This document shows, piece after piece, positions 35,316 through 44,255 of a stretch of DNA of 64,000 bases (its first letter is position 1; each line of letters starts with the position of its first letter). Under the pieces are notes generated by a model, which worked only from the letters and a program-made list of their open reading frames with translations, ran no database searches and was not told the origin of the DNA. The stretch is from JABCYV01 sp963696025 (GTDB lineage Bacteria > Acidobacteriota > Terriglobia > Terriglobales > Acidobacteriaceae). The stretch spans positions 1 through 64,000 of the forward strand of contig CAVOII010000014.1 in NCBI GenBank assembly GCA_963696025.1, in the 5' to 3' direction. Both the position numbers and the translations under genes were made by a program.

Positions 35316-35657
35316 TCAGGATTTCGCAGTTCTGTACTCGGTGATCGGCGTCTCGCGACCACCCAGGCGAATAATGGAACATTCGGATTTTGCTTGGGCA
35401 CACAGAAATCGCCGACCTTCAGATAGGGTGATGAAATGTAGGTCCGCCTGATCCAGATCGATGAGTTCTTGGGCGGGCTCGGCTTCATTCGGCCAGTGTG
35501 CAACTTTGACCAGACAGCGCCCGAAGAACCCGCAATACTCAGACCTGGAGAGAGAGACGAAGACCCGACCCAGCGCGCCATAATGGCGGCTACTTCTTGA
35601 GCCTTCGCGATTGAGAGGCTTGACCTCCAATGGAAGGCGGCTCCACGTGCCCCGCAC
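35316..35657 (-). CDS. Doubtful small protein, divergent from the LssY_C gene
   Basis: The second half (RCLVKVAHWPNEAEPAQELI, DLDQADLHFITLSEGRRFL) has a natural-looking composition, but the N-terminus does not and no ribosome site is evident. A second overlapping frame (35267-35659) is less likely. No family recognised. Confidence 0.3.
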   Translation of the reverse strand: MRGTWSRLPLEVKPLNREGSRSSRHYGALGRVFVSLSRSEYCGFFGRCLVKVAHWPNEAEPAQELIDLDQADLHFITLSEGRRFLCAQAKSECSIIRLGGRETPITEYRTAKS

Positions 35658-36900
35658 AAATTACCTCAGTTTACCTGCCTACATCCTGCTCTTTCTCCTT
35701 CTCCTGCCCTCTGGTTCTTGGAGCCAGGACGTACACGAGAGCCCTACCCCGCTCTTCATTCCGGACGGCACTCCCGTCAAACTTCAACTGATCCGGACCA
35801 TCTCCTCGGCGCACTCTCAAAAAGATGATCGCCTCGATTTTGTGGTCGTAAAAGATGTGACGGTAGGCGGATTAACGATTATCGAGGCTGGCGCCATCGC
35901 TAGCGGTTCGGTCGTTGCAGTGAAAGGTAAGCGACTTCTCGGAATCGGGGGCAAAGTAGTGATCAAGCTCGATTCAGTTGAGCTAATCACCGGTGATGAG
36001 GTAGCGTTACGAGCCCGCAAAGAGATCAAAGGAAGCTCCCGTACCAAGTTCATGCTGGTAGAGATGATCGCTACGGGGCTGTTTTACCTACCGGCCGCAC
36101 CGGTATTTCTGCTTTCCCGCGGCCGCGACAGCACTGTCCTGAAAGGCACTGAAGTGACAGCGTACATTAACGGTGATTCTCTCGTACAGACGGCAAAGTT
36201 GTTGGGAGCAAAAGAAGGCGATTCAGAGCTCCGCGAGATGATTAATTTCCTGCCGCCCCGCACGGTTGATGGTCAAGGGCGCGAGGGCGACATGCTAAAC
36301 CTGATCTTCGTTGCAAAAGGAGACGACTTGGAAGGGGCGTTCGAGCGTGCCGGCTGGGTCAAAACGGAAAAATCAAAGCCTGCGATTTTCTGGCACCTAT
36401 TGCGGCAGCGGAAACACTATGTCAAGCTGCCCATGGCCACGCTTTACGTGTTCGGGAGGGCGCAGAATTACTCTTATGCATTACCGGACCCGACTTCAAT
36501 TGTCGCCCGTCGTCATCACCTCCGGATCTGGAGAACTGATTACCAAATAGATGGGACGCCTATATGGGTAGGCGCCGCAACTCACGACGTTGCAATTCAA
36601 GTCGAGATAAAAAAACTTCGGATCGTTCACAGGATCGACCCTCAAGTGGACGCGGAGCGTGATTTCATTGCTGGCAATTTGGCGGACACACGTCTGGTCA
36701 CGCACGAAGAATACCTTCATTGCGTTGATCCGGTTTTCAAGGGACAAACGGCCACCGGCGGGACCTACTATTCAGACAGCAGAATGCTCTTACTGGACCT
36801 GCACCCGGTAAAGTCTAGCAACCTCGAACTGCAGCTGGACACGTCCAACTTCAAGAGAAACACCGGCGATGGCGCGGTGTTGATAAATGCGAGTCGCTGA
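35647..36900 (+). CDS. Secreted LssY C-terminal domain protein
   Basis: 417 residues from a GTG nine bases after GGAAGG, with a signal peptide (YILLFLLLLPSGSWSQ). A beta-rich middle region follows (PDGTPVKLQLIRTISSAHSQ, VKDVTVGGLTIIEAGAIASG). The LssY_C domain covers about residues 215-400: AFERAGWV, the GR-QN motif VFGRAQNYSYALPDP, RHHLRIWRTD, WVGAATHDVAIQV, HRIDPQVDAERDFIAGNL. LssY-type proteins are associated with PAP2-like lipid phosphatases, and here the next gene is one. Enzymatic role unproven. Confidence 0.88.
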   Translation: MPRTNYLSLPAYILLFLLLLPSGSWSQDVHESPTPLFIPDGTPVKLQLIRTISSAHSQKDDRLDFVVVKDVTVGGLTIIEAGAIASGSVVAVKGKRLLGIGGKVVIKLDSVELITGDEVALRARKEIKGSSRTKFMLVEMIATGLFYLPAAPVFLLSRGRDSTVLKGTEVTAYINGDSLVQTAKLLGAKEGDSELREMINFLPPRTVDGQGREGDMLNLIFVAKGDDLEGAFERAGWVKTEKSKPAIFWHLLRQRKHYVKLPMATLYVFGRAQNYSYALPDPTSIVARRHHLRIWRTDYQIDGTPIWVGAATHDVAIQVEIKKLRIVHRIDPQVDAERDFIAGNLADTRLVTHEEYLHCVDPVFKGQTATGGTYYSDSRMLLLDLHPVKSSNLELQLDTSNFKRNTGDGAVLINASR

Positions 36901-37699
36901 GTGGATTCAGATCGCCTTCTTTTCGATTCTTGTCGTGGCGGCTTGGAGACGTCCCCTCGCACGCCAGCGGCGACTTAGGGTCACTGCATTCGCAACACTC
37001 GCGATTGCGGCCATTTTAGCAGCTCGCTACTTTGTGCCACCTCGTTTCTCTTCTGTTGTTCGTGACTGGATTCCTGCTGCCCTGCTACTTGTAGCGTATC
37101 GGCAGATCGGTGAGTTCTTTACAGAACCAAATCAGAGCGTGCAAGCTAGGCTTGCTGCATTCGATCGGTCCTTTCTTAGAGCCGTGCATATCCAACCTGC
37201 AAGAACATCAATTGGCCTGCTCCGCGCTCTCTACCTGGAGCTTGCCTATCTGTTGGTTTATCCCCTTGTCCCGCTGGGCGTTGCTGCTCTCTATATTGCT
37301 GGTATGCGCCACAATTCGGATTATTATTGGGTGGTGATTTTGCTGGCTACTTACACTTGCTTCGCGGTGACACCGTTCGTTCCAGCGCTGCCCCCGCGCC
37401 TGCTGATCGGTTACGAAATGTTCGAGATCCCACCCAACAGCCTCCGAGCTTTAAATCGGTGGATACTCCGCCGCGCGAGCATCCAGGCAATCACCTTTCC
37501 GAGTGCTCACGTAGCATCTTCTGCCGCGGCAGCCCTCGTTCTTCTTCGATTGGAGCCCCGTGCGGGCCTAATCTTCCTCTGGGCGGCGCTCAGCATAGCT
37601 GTAGCGACGGTCGTGGGTGGCTACCACTACGCTGCCGACGTTCTGTTCGCGTTACTCGTCCCTGTCCTGGTGTTTGTTGGTACTTTCTGGTTATGGTAG
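36887..37699 (+). CDS. PAP2 superfamily membrane protein (Aur1-like subtype)
   Basis: 270 residues with about six TM segments. The conserved acid-phosphatase-like elements are reduced: FPSAHVASS in place of PSGH, and GGYHYAADVLFAL as the third motif with the His-Asp pair. Motif 1 is only PALPPR. This pattern fits the inositolphosphotransferase-like PAP2_3 group more than classical phosphatases. The start overlaps the LssY_C stop by 14 bases, so translation is coupled. Confidence 0.88.
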   Translation: MRVAEWIQIAFFSILVVAAWRRPLARQRRLRVTAFATLAIAAILAARYFVPPRFSSVVRDWIPAALLLVAYRQIGEFFTEPNQSVQARLAAFDRSFLRAVHIQPARTSIGLLRALYLELAYLLVYPLVPLGVAALYIAGMRHNSDYYWVVILLATYTCFAVTPFVPALPPRLLIGYEMFEIPPNSLRALNRWILRRASIQAITFPSAHVASSAAAALVLLRLEPRAGLIFLWAALSIAVATVVGGYHYAADVLFALLVPVLVFVGTFWLW

Positions 37700-37733
37700 G
37701 AGCACAGTTTGTCAGCTTCGGATCGGTGGGCAA

Positions 37734-38927
37734 ATGGATGAACCTAAAATATTGTCGCCTCTGGACTTTGCAATAGTCACTACTCGCATAAAGCGTAAAA
37801 TTCGCGCAATTTCGCGGCACCTGCGGCAAGTCCGCGTCGTCGCAAAAGCCTTGCATTCTTTGCGCCATCCCATTGTCGCACATATTGTGCCAATCCGGCG
37901 CTGCAATCTCTCCTGCACTTACTGCAACGAGTTTGACGATTTCTCACAGCCCGTTCCAACCGCCGTAATGTTGCGCCGCGTGGACCGACTCATTGAACTG
38001 GGCACAACAGTCATCACAATCAGTGGGGGCGAACCGCTGCTGCACCCCGAACTGGACCAGATCATTTTGCACATTCGCAGCCGGGGAAGTATGGCTACTC
38101 TCATCACCAATGGATACCTGCTCACTCCAGATCGCATCAAGCTTTTGAATCGTGCCGGCCTCGATCATCTTCAGATCAGCATTGACAACGCCGTGCCGGA
38201 CGAGGTGTCCAAGAAAAGCTTAAAAGTACTAGACAAGAAGCTTCAGTGGTTGGCCAAATATGCGGAATTTCAAGTTAACATCAATTCGGTGATCGGAACT
38301 TCTGTTCAGCATTCGGAGGATGCTGCTCGTGTTGCCCGGCGGGCGGGGGAGCTCGGTCTCGTGACCACGGTTGGAATCATTCACGATGGTGGTGGCCAGC
38401 TGCGACCGTTGAGCCAACAACAGCAGAAGGTCTACCAAGAGATTGTGAGCGTAGTTACTAAGTCTTTTTCAACATTCGCCTATTACAACCAGTTCCAGAA
38501 GAACCTGGTTCGCGGACTCTCCAACGACTGGCATTGTCGTGCCGGCAGTCGCTATCTCTACATTTGCGAGAATGGACTAGTGCATTACTGTTCTCAGCAA
38601 CGTGGTTTTCCAGGCATACCGCTGGATCAGTATGGGTGTGAGCACCTGGAGCACGAATATCATACCGTCAAGCCATGTGCCCCCTATTGCACGGTATCCT
38701 GCGTACACCAGGTATCCATGATCGACCAGTTCAGAGAGCAGCCGTTGGAGGCATTGAGTCGGTTCTTTCCTCCCAAGTCGAACCAGGGATCGGCCTACGA
38801 TCTGCCGATCACGATCCGCACACTTAAGTGGATGTTCCTGCCATCCGCACCCAGCACCAGTACCAGACGCCGGCTTCTGACGCACACTTTCACTCGCGCC
38901 GCATTGTGGTGTCTAAGAGTGAAATGA
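37734..38927 (+). CDS. Radical SAM protein with C-terminal Cys-rich region
   Basis: About 397 residues from MDEPKILSPLDFAIV, 34 bases after the PAP2 stop. The radical SAM CX3CX2C is CNLSCTYC, followed by the GGEP motif ISGGEPLLHPEL and LITNGYLLT. The C-terminal part has YICENGLVHYCSQQRG and CAPYCTVSC, resembling SPASM/twitch cluster ligands. Third gene of the LssY_C-PAP2 unit. It may modify a lipid or head group, but a peptide substrate cannot be excluded. Confidence 0.88.
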   Translation: MDEPKILSPLDFAIVTTRIKRKIRAISRHLRQVRVVAKALHSLRHPIVAHIVPIRRCNLSCTYCNEFDDFSQPVPTAVMLRRVDRLIELGTTVITISGGEPLLHPELDQIILHIRSRGSMATLITNGYLLTPDRIKLLNRAGLDHLQISIDNAVPDEVSKKSLKVLDKKLQWLAKYAEFQVNINSVIGTSVQHSEDAARVARRAGELGLVTTVGIIHDGGGQLRPLSQQQQKVYQEIVSVVTKSFSTFAYYNQFQKNLVRGLSNDWHCRAGSRYLYICENGLVHYCSQQRGFPGIPLDQYGCEHLEHEYHTVKPCAPYCTVSCVHQVSMIDQFREQPLEALSRFFPPKSNQGSAYDLPITIRTLKWMFLPSAPSTSTRRRLLTHTFTRAALWCLRVK

Positions 38928-38966
38928 GATGCGGTCACGTCGCGAAATGAGATGCGGTCACGTCGC
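38921..38966. repeat. Exact 23-bp tandem duplication across a stop codon
   Basis: GAAATGAGATGCGGTCACGT plus CGC occurs twice in a row (38921-38943 and 38944-38966). The first unit contains the TGA of the radical SAM gene. Confidence 0.9.
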
Positions 38967-39590
38967 AGCTTGAGCGCACTAAGAAGCGGGCAGAGGTGCT
39001 AGGGCCGGCCTGGTCCTTCATGATTTCGTCTTTCTTGAGACTCCAGGCAATGCGCCTCGCCGTCGCCTTGGGAATAAGCTGGCTGACGTCATGACGGTAA
39101 GAACCAAGCACCTTATCTTCGTCAGAGAGAATGCTCTTGAGATCCAAAGCTGTAGGTTTCCTGAAAACTTGTTCCAACAGAGGGGCAGAAACCTCAAAAC
39201 CGACAAAGTCGTGCTAACAATTTGGTGCGTAACGTCCTCGCGCTACTTCCAGAACGTCGAATCCAAATTCCGCGGCGACCTGGTGACGTATGAAGAAAGC
39301 CCGCTTGCGCACGTCAAGACGGATGCAGCAAGGGACCGCACGATTCACGCCGATCTGGTGACCGTCGTTGTCCCCGGGCGTAGCGAGGAGCGCCCCAAGG
39401 GCAAAAGCGTAGCCGTCAAATCCTTCGCATCGCGCAGCAGAGCCAGGACAAAGTCCCCGCTTCGCACATAGTGCGTCAAGTCGCTGAAGGATTTACTTCC
39501 GTGCGGGTAATAACCCATGTCCTGGATAATGGCGTCGCCATAGGCATACCCGTGCGGTCTTGTTGGTCCTTCCGCAAATACAAGGAATAA
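38940..39590 (-). pseudogene. Decayed zinc-dependent phospholipase C-like gene
   Basis: Scattered frames align with the intact gene at 59.7-61.2 kb: YGDAIIQDMGYYPHGSKSFS and LTHYVRSGDFVLALLRDAKD near 39,480-39,570, GYAFALGAL near 39,400, and VLGSYRHDVSQLIPKATARR near 39,050-39,100. Frames change several times and both ends are missing. Confidence 0.75.
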
Positions 39591-39804
39591 CTGTATTAGG
39601 TCTGGAGTTAAGCGTCTGAGCCATAGGGCTCACTTCACTCGGGCACGTGCTATGCACCACAATCACGGTTCGTGCCCGTCACTGGGGCGTAGCCGTGATA
39701 GGCATCTCTGGCGCTGTGCACCGCCATCCGATTCCACGGCGATGATCCCAATAATCGCCGCCAATGTGACGATATCTGGAGTACGCCATTTTCGGGTGAA
39801 CTGA
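39591..39804. other. Intergenic stretch
   Basis: No gene seen. It separates the phospholipase-like remnant from the next minus-strand gene. Confidence 0.4.
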
Positions 39805-40641
39805 CTATTTCTGTCGAAGAAGTTTATGGCGGATATCCGGCCAGAACTCCCGGATGATGTTATTGAGGGAGGCAGCTTCCAGCTGTGTTGCCCAATTCTC
39901 CGTCGTTTTGCGGAAGCCGCGCTCCTGTGTCGGGTAATAAAGGTTGGCTAAAGCCGCTTCCATGCCATTTCCCACAATCTCAGAGAAGTTAAAGCTTACG
40001 CCTCCAGAATCGGTCCTGGTCAGGATGACCTGGGATAACGCGCACGTTGTTCGGCGGAAAAAACTTCCGTGGCCAAGGGTATAGTAACGTGGGGTCTTCG
40101 TGGGTCAACGCGGGGACAATCGCTTCCGTGAAAAAAGATCCAGACGCTTGGTCCGCGAACGCCCGCCAATAATAGCGGGTATAGCCAGCGAGTCCGTGCC
40201 CAACGCCGGATCCGAATTCAGAGCCATGCTTTGGCCGGCTTGTAGTTCCGCCCAAACGAACGACGAATAATCCACGCTATCCTGCCTAGCAAGTGCGAAT
40301 TTTTCCCGGACGGATAGCGGAGGAAGCTTCGTGTCGGCGCTCACCGCCGCAAAATTTGGGACGACCCAGAACATGCGTTTGGTTTGTTGTTTGCCTCGGG
40401 AATTTTCTGTCTCCTGGCCGGCTGGGACCGGGATCGGCACCGGAGTGGTTACCGCAATCCGGAACTCTGACTGTGTGGCAGCGTCCGCTTGCGGTGTGGA
40501 GTCTCGGATGCTTCCTGATTGCTCGGTCTGCTGCCCCTGCGCTGGGCCGCTCTGCGGGTCTGGAAGTGCCGTCTGCGGCCAGGCGAGTGCACGAGACAGA
40601 AAAAGAAAGAAAACCAAAGCGGCGCTTCCAGTTGTACGCAC
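39805..40641 (-). CDS. Secreted acidobacterial protein of unknown function, two frameshifts
   Basis: Signal peptide (MRTTGSAALVFFLFLSRALA), low-complexity linker, then LPPLSVREKFALARQDSVDY and SSFVWAELQAGQSMALNSDP. One base shift near 40,200 gives GHGLAGYTRYYWRAFADQAS, and another near 40,085 gives RYYTLGHGSFFRRTTCALSQ to FWPDIRHKLLRQK. Merged, it is a typical full-length member (about 278 residues) of a conserved acidobacterial family without a known role. Either a recent pseudogene or indel error. Confidence 0.72.
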
Positions 40642-40792
40642 GGCATACTCTAATCGAAGCCTGCATTGGCAGGCTTAGGCTACGGCTTCCGGCGTGTCAT
40701 GTTCTCAACTCCCGGGACGTGCACAGGGAAAATGGACCATCGCGATCCCGACGAGGATGGTTAGAGACACTCTGCTCTCGAGTCGGTCTTCG

Positions 40793-41074
40793 TTAATCGC
40801 GGTCCGGATGACTGTGGCGCCAATTCCAGTACTGCCTCTGCACGCGGTGGTGTTGCCTGTGGTACTCACGATAACTCCTGCGTTGTGCTGTCAAGTAACT
40901 CCTGTAGGCGCGTTCTTCGTGGTCGTTCCAGTTATGGTAATCGTGGTGGTCCTGATCGTAGACTCGGACCCCCACGCTGGCCTCTTGCGCTTTCGCTTGG
41001 GCTACAACTAGAACTGGTGGAGCAATCGCAGCGGCCAAGAATAGTGACCTGATGTAGCGATTTATCTGTTGCAT
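40793..41074 (-). CDS. Small secreted Trp/His/Tyr-rich protein, paralogue 2
   Basis: 93 residues from MQQINRYIRSLFLAAAIAPP, with signal peptide. The mature part carries HHDYHNWNDHEERAYRSYL and QYWNWRHSHPD, the same two motifs as the 29,416 protein. The ATG is preceded by GGAGGACTACTTC, close to the GAGGAGGACTACAAG leader of its paralogue. Function unknown. Confidence 0.8.
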   Translation of the reverse strand: MQQINRYIRSLFLAAAIAPPVLVVAQAKAQEASVGVRVYDQDHHDYHNWNDHEERAYRSYLTAQRRSYREYHRQHHRVQRQYWNWRHSHPDRD

Positions 41075-41159
41075 GAAGTAGTCCTCCAAAGCCCGAGATA
41101 CTCAGATTCGGAACCCCGGTAGCTATGACTATTCACAGTAGTCGTCTGCCTGGCTGAAA

Positions 41160-41181
41160 ACTGTGCACATTGGCACAGTTG
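41160..41181. promoter_or_regulatory. Perfect palindrome AACTGTGC-N6-GCACAGTT
   Basis: Eight-base arms around ACATTG lie about 90 bases upstream of the start at 41,074. The inner TGTGC-N6-GCACA has the 5-N6-5 spacing of Crp-type sites. Confidence 0.6.
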
Positions 41182-41372
41182 CCTTAGATTGTTAACCATG
41201 CGGATGGCTGAGGCGGCCGACATACTCGACAGACAGATAGTTGTAGCGGGAAGGTGGAATTTTCTCACACGCGGCTGGCTCTGGCGGAACGGCCCGAATG
41301 CGCTACCCCAGGATGTGAAACTTCCGAAGCCTTGCTTTGGACTGTCTCCTCGCCGGGCCGCCCATGCGATTC

Positions 41373-41798
41373 CTATTTCGCCGGAACCGCGAGATCCTCG
41401 AGACGAGCGCCCTTTTTGGCAACGTAGAAGGCCAACGCCGTCGCAGGCGCACTGCTGCTGGCATTCTTCACGTTGTGCACTTCGCCGGCCACGGTGGTGA
41501 AAGCCTCGCCTGGCTTCAGCGTCACTGTGGGCTTGCCCTGAACTTCCAGAATCGCCGCGCCCTCCTGGATATACACGATCTCGTTGCCCGATTGCGTGTG
41601 CTTGCCGCTCTCTGCGCCCGGTGGCAGGATACGCTGCACCAGGATCGCTTCCCATCCCGGCGCACCCTTCAGTTCCGTTCGCTGCAGAACCGTGCCGCTT
41701 TTCAAACTATCCTGGGCGCTCAACATCCGGCTACCCAGCAAGCACAGCACCACACCCACTGCCAATGTGACCCCAACAACAAAGTTGATGCGCTTCAT
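41373..41798 (-). CDS. Secreted cupin-domain protein
   Basis: 141 residues, MKRINFVVGVTLAVGVVLCL as signal or anchor, then a single cupin barrel: ILPPGAESGKHTQSGNEIVY (first motif with one His) and LKPGEAFTTVAGEVHNVKNA (second motif with His). The ATG follows GAAGGAGCCTCC. Ligand unknown. Homologues in Acidobacteria are periplasmic. Confidence 0.9.
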   Translation of the reverse strand: MKRINFVVGVTLAVGVVLCLLGSRMLSAQDSLKSGTVLQRTELKGAPGWEAILVQRILPPGAESGKHTQSGNEIVYIQEGAAILEVQGKPTVTLKPGEAFTTVAGEVHNVKNASSSAPATALAFYVAKKGARLEDLAVPAK

Positions 41799-42029
41799 GG
41801 AGGCTCCTTCACAAAGTCCAGCGCATGCTAACACATGTCGAACACACGGCTCATCATGCTGACGGAGAGCGCAGCGGATACTGTGCCCATTGGGGAGGCA
41901 CGCGAGTTTTGGGCTGGTGATGCTCTGCAAGAGAAAGAGCCATAGATAGCGCGTGCTGGGCGTTGCGGAAAACGGAGTTCCTCGAAACCCTGGAAGGAAA
42001 TGTCGACAGCTCGGGACAATGGGATAGCT

Positions 42030-42644
42030 CTAGTCGTCGCCAAACAGCTTCTTCCTTACCACTTCGAGGTTTAGAACTTGTTGTGCTCGACATCGCATGC
42101 CTTCGACCATCGTGTTGTTCTTGTCGATGGTGATCTTCTTAGCCTGACCGAGGTCCGAAATCTGTACGTTTTTCAGTCGGATGTTGAGGCCGTCGCTGAT
42201 GACCCTGCCACCGGTGAGAAGGGCAATGTCTTGCAAAATGCTCTTGCGCTGATCCCCGAAGCCAGGTGCCCTGACCGCAGCAACTTGCAGGGCGCCACGC
42301 AGTTTGTTCACGACGAGTGTAGCCAGCGCCTCGCCCTCAACATCATCTGCGATTATGAGCAGCGGCTTGCCACTCTTGGTGATCTGCTCAAGCAGCGGGA
42401 GCAAGTCCTTCTTAGAACTGATTGTTTTTTCGTGAATGAGAATGTGTACGTTCTCGAAGGCCACTTCCATGCGTTCGGGGTCTGTGACGAAGTAGGGTGA
42501 GAGGTATCCGCAGTCGAACTGCATGCCATCAACAGGCGGTTTGTCTTTGGCACCACGGGGGAACGATGCCTCCGTGGCGGACGGCCTAGCTTCCTCGACA
42601 CCAGCCGCAACTCGGTCTTCTACTGTAGCAAGTTTCGCAGTCAT
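42030..42644 (-). CDS. Isolated GroEL apical-domain protein or pseudogene
   Basis: 204 residues. About residues 38-180 match the GroEL apical domain: DGMQFDCGYLSPYFVTDPER, ENVHILIHEKTISSKKDLLP, LLEQITKSGKPLLIIADDVE, GEALATLVVNKLRGALQVAA and KKITIDKNNTMVEG. Before it lies KLATVEDRVAAGVEEARPSA, which resembles the later GroEL segment RVEDALHATRAAVEEG, so pieces appear reordered. The equatorial ATPase domains are absent. The end (NLEVVRKKLFGDD) is not GroEL. It could be a minichaperone-like open frame or a rearranged remnant. Confidence 0.7.
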   Translation of the reverse strand: MTAKLATVEDRVAAGVEEARPSATEASFPRGAKDKPPVDGMQFDCGYLSPYFVTDPERMEVAFENVHILIHEKTISSKKDLLPLLEQITKSGKPLLIIADDVEGEALATLVVNKLRGALQVAAVRAPGFGDQRKSILQDIALLTGGRVISDGLNIRLKNVQISDLGQAKKITIDKNNTMVEGMRCRAQQVLNLEVVRKKLFGDD

Positions 42645-42816
42645 GCTTGCGGAATCTCCCTCAGCCGTGCCTCACCGCATATTCTTCCGTGCGCGAGGTG
42701 GAGTGTTCAGTTCTCGTGTGCGACGTGCTAGGTTCTTCGTGCCGGCGATCGCGGAAAACCGTTTTATTTTCGCTGCTAATTCCTTGGACTCTGAACGCTT
42801 TCCGCTTCTTTCGCAC

Positions 42817-42966
42817 TCACGCTATGCCGCGGCGTCCGCTCAACAAGTTAATTACCAGAACCACCAACGCTACAACCAGTAGCAAGTGGATAAGGCCCCC
42901 GCCTACGTGGAGAGTAAAGCCGAGAAGCCACAAAATTCCTAGCACAACGAAAATCGTCCAAAGCAT
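42817..42966 (-). CDS. Lmo0937-family small membrane protein
   Basis: 49 residues: MLWTIFVVLGILWLLGFTLH, VGGGLIHLLLVVALVVLVIN, LLSGRR. The two TM segments and the GG-LIH-LLV pattern are characteristic of this stress-linked small protein family. AGGAGAATAATC precedes the ATG. A truncated relative is at 26.6 kb. Confidence 0.85.
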   Translation of the reverse strand: MLWTIFVVLGILWLLGFTLHVGGGLIHLLLVVALVVLVINLLSGRRGIA

Positions 42967-43083
42967 GATTATTCTCCTCTGCAAATTGTGAGCATCCCCC
43001 GAAATTCCCGATTTTGTCGACGGTCACCTGAATTTTCCTGGAATGCTACTCTCCTGAGTCTGCCTCATTCGCATTCGTAATGC

Positions 43084-43099
43084 TGAGCAGGATTGCTCA
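43084..43099 (-). promoter_or_regulatory. Candidate operator TGAGC-N6-GCTCA
   Basis: Perfect 5-N6-5 palindrome (TGAGCAGGATTGCTCA) about 120 bases upstream of the Lmo0937-family gene, matching the motif found at 54,441 and elsewhere. Confidence 0.5.
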
Positions 43100-43534
43100 T
43101 CTGCGCGATGCTGCATCTTTTGACCCGACTGGAACGTTCTTGAGTATGTGGCCGAGCTTCAAGCAAGACGTTTTGTAGGGCGCCCATCCTTTGTGCCCTA
43201 ATGATTGTTTTGGGCTACTCAAGTGGTCGCTCTGAGGATGTCCATCGCAGCGCAACTTGCAAGAAGTTGTGTTTCTTGTCGCTGCGATCTGAAGGGTGTT
43301 TTCACCGCTGGCTGCAAAATCAGCCGCAACCGTTTTGGAATGATCGTAACGGTCGGCAGGGGATTGGACACGCACTCTTAGCTGGTGCTTACCTGCAGGA
43401 AGCCACAGAGAGTCAGATTCACTACCATGGACTCTTCGAAAAACAAGCACGCGCGTCTTGTTTTCCCCCCAACGCTTGGCTGTAAAGCAATCGGCTATCG
43501 GACCAGACTGAAATGCGTGCCGGGGCGAAATCAT
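43097..43534 (-). CDS. Possible gene or remnant of an acidobacterial beta-rich protein
   Basis: The middle (DSLWLPAGKHQLRVRVQSPA, DRYDHSKTVAADFAASGENT) resembles carbohydrate-binding-like or PEGA-like beta repeats seen in acidobacterial hypothetical proteins. Both ends look non-coding, so this is probably a fragment. Confidence 0.35.
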   Translation of the reverse strand: MISPRHAFQSGPIADCFTAKRWGENKTRVLVFRRVHGSESDSLWLPAGKHQLRVRVQSPADRYDHSKTVAADFAASGENTLQIAATRNTTSCKLRCDGHPQSDHLSSPKQSLGHKGWAPYKTSCLKLGHILKNVPVGSKDAASRR

Positions 43535-43956
43535 GCGTAATTTCTATCCGCAGCTTTGCAGGCCTCGACGTATTGGCCGACTGAGTTCGGCTTCATGGGG
43601 ACACAGCCGGCGCATCCGGAAGGCCTGCGCTCACGGGCGGTGCGACGATTGCGCACTCTGCTCGCAGCCCGTGGATGGCGTTCTGCTGCGCGATTGATGA
43701 GCGAACTCGGGAGTAGTGCAGTTCGAATTTAGGGGCTCTTGGCTTTGGTCTTTGACTTGCGTGGTTTGAAGGATGCGCTTTACCGCGTCAGGCATTTTCT
43801 CGCAATGTACTTCGCGGTAGATTCGCTCAATGGGAGTTTCTTTGGCCAGCGGGTGACGTAGCACGCAGCAACCCCTAGCGAACAGATTGACCTTGGTGGG
43901 ATACTCCTAGAGAGCAAGACGCACGAAACGTGACAATCCGGAGTCAACCCTGTCGC

Positions 43957-44151
43957 CTAGTCTGTCCCTGTTCGCTTGAACTGGTCAAGCAAAGCCGCCA
44001 ACTCGCATCTTGATTTGCTCCAGGCGTGAGAGCCGAGCTTCGTAATTTCCCTTGCTCGTCGAGACTCATCGAGTCGAGCGTTTTCAACCCGCAAATCCCT
44101 CATCTCCTGCTTCAGTCTAGCGACTCCCTCCAGGATGTGCTTGGCGTGCAT
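43957..44151 (-). CDS. Small coiled-coil hypothetical protein
   Basis: 64 residues, MHAKHILEGVARLKQEMRDL then a charged helix. It resembles short acidobacterial helical proteins starting MHAEHILEG. Function unknown. Confidence 0.45.
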   Translation of the reverse strand: MHAKHILEGVARLKQEMRDLRVENARLDESRRAREITKLGSHAWSKSRCELAALLDQFKRTGTD

Positions 44152-44255
44152 AGAAAGGAATCATACTCGGGAATCAAGCATCTGCACAGAAACGAACATT
44201 GAGGAAGTTCGCGCCAAGCTGTTCGCAGAGCTTGGCGGACGCCGACCGCAATCGG

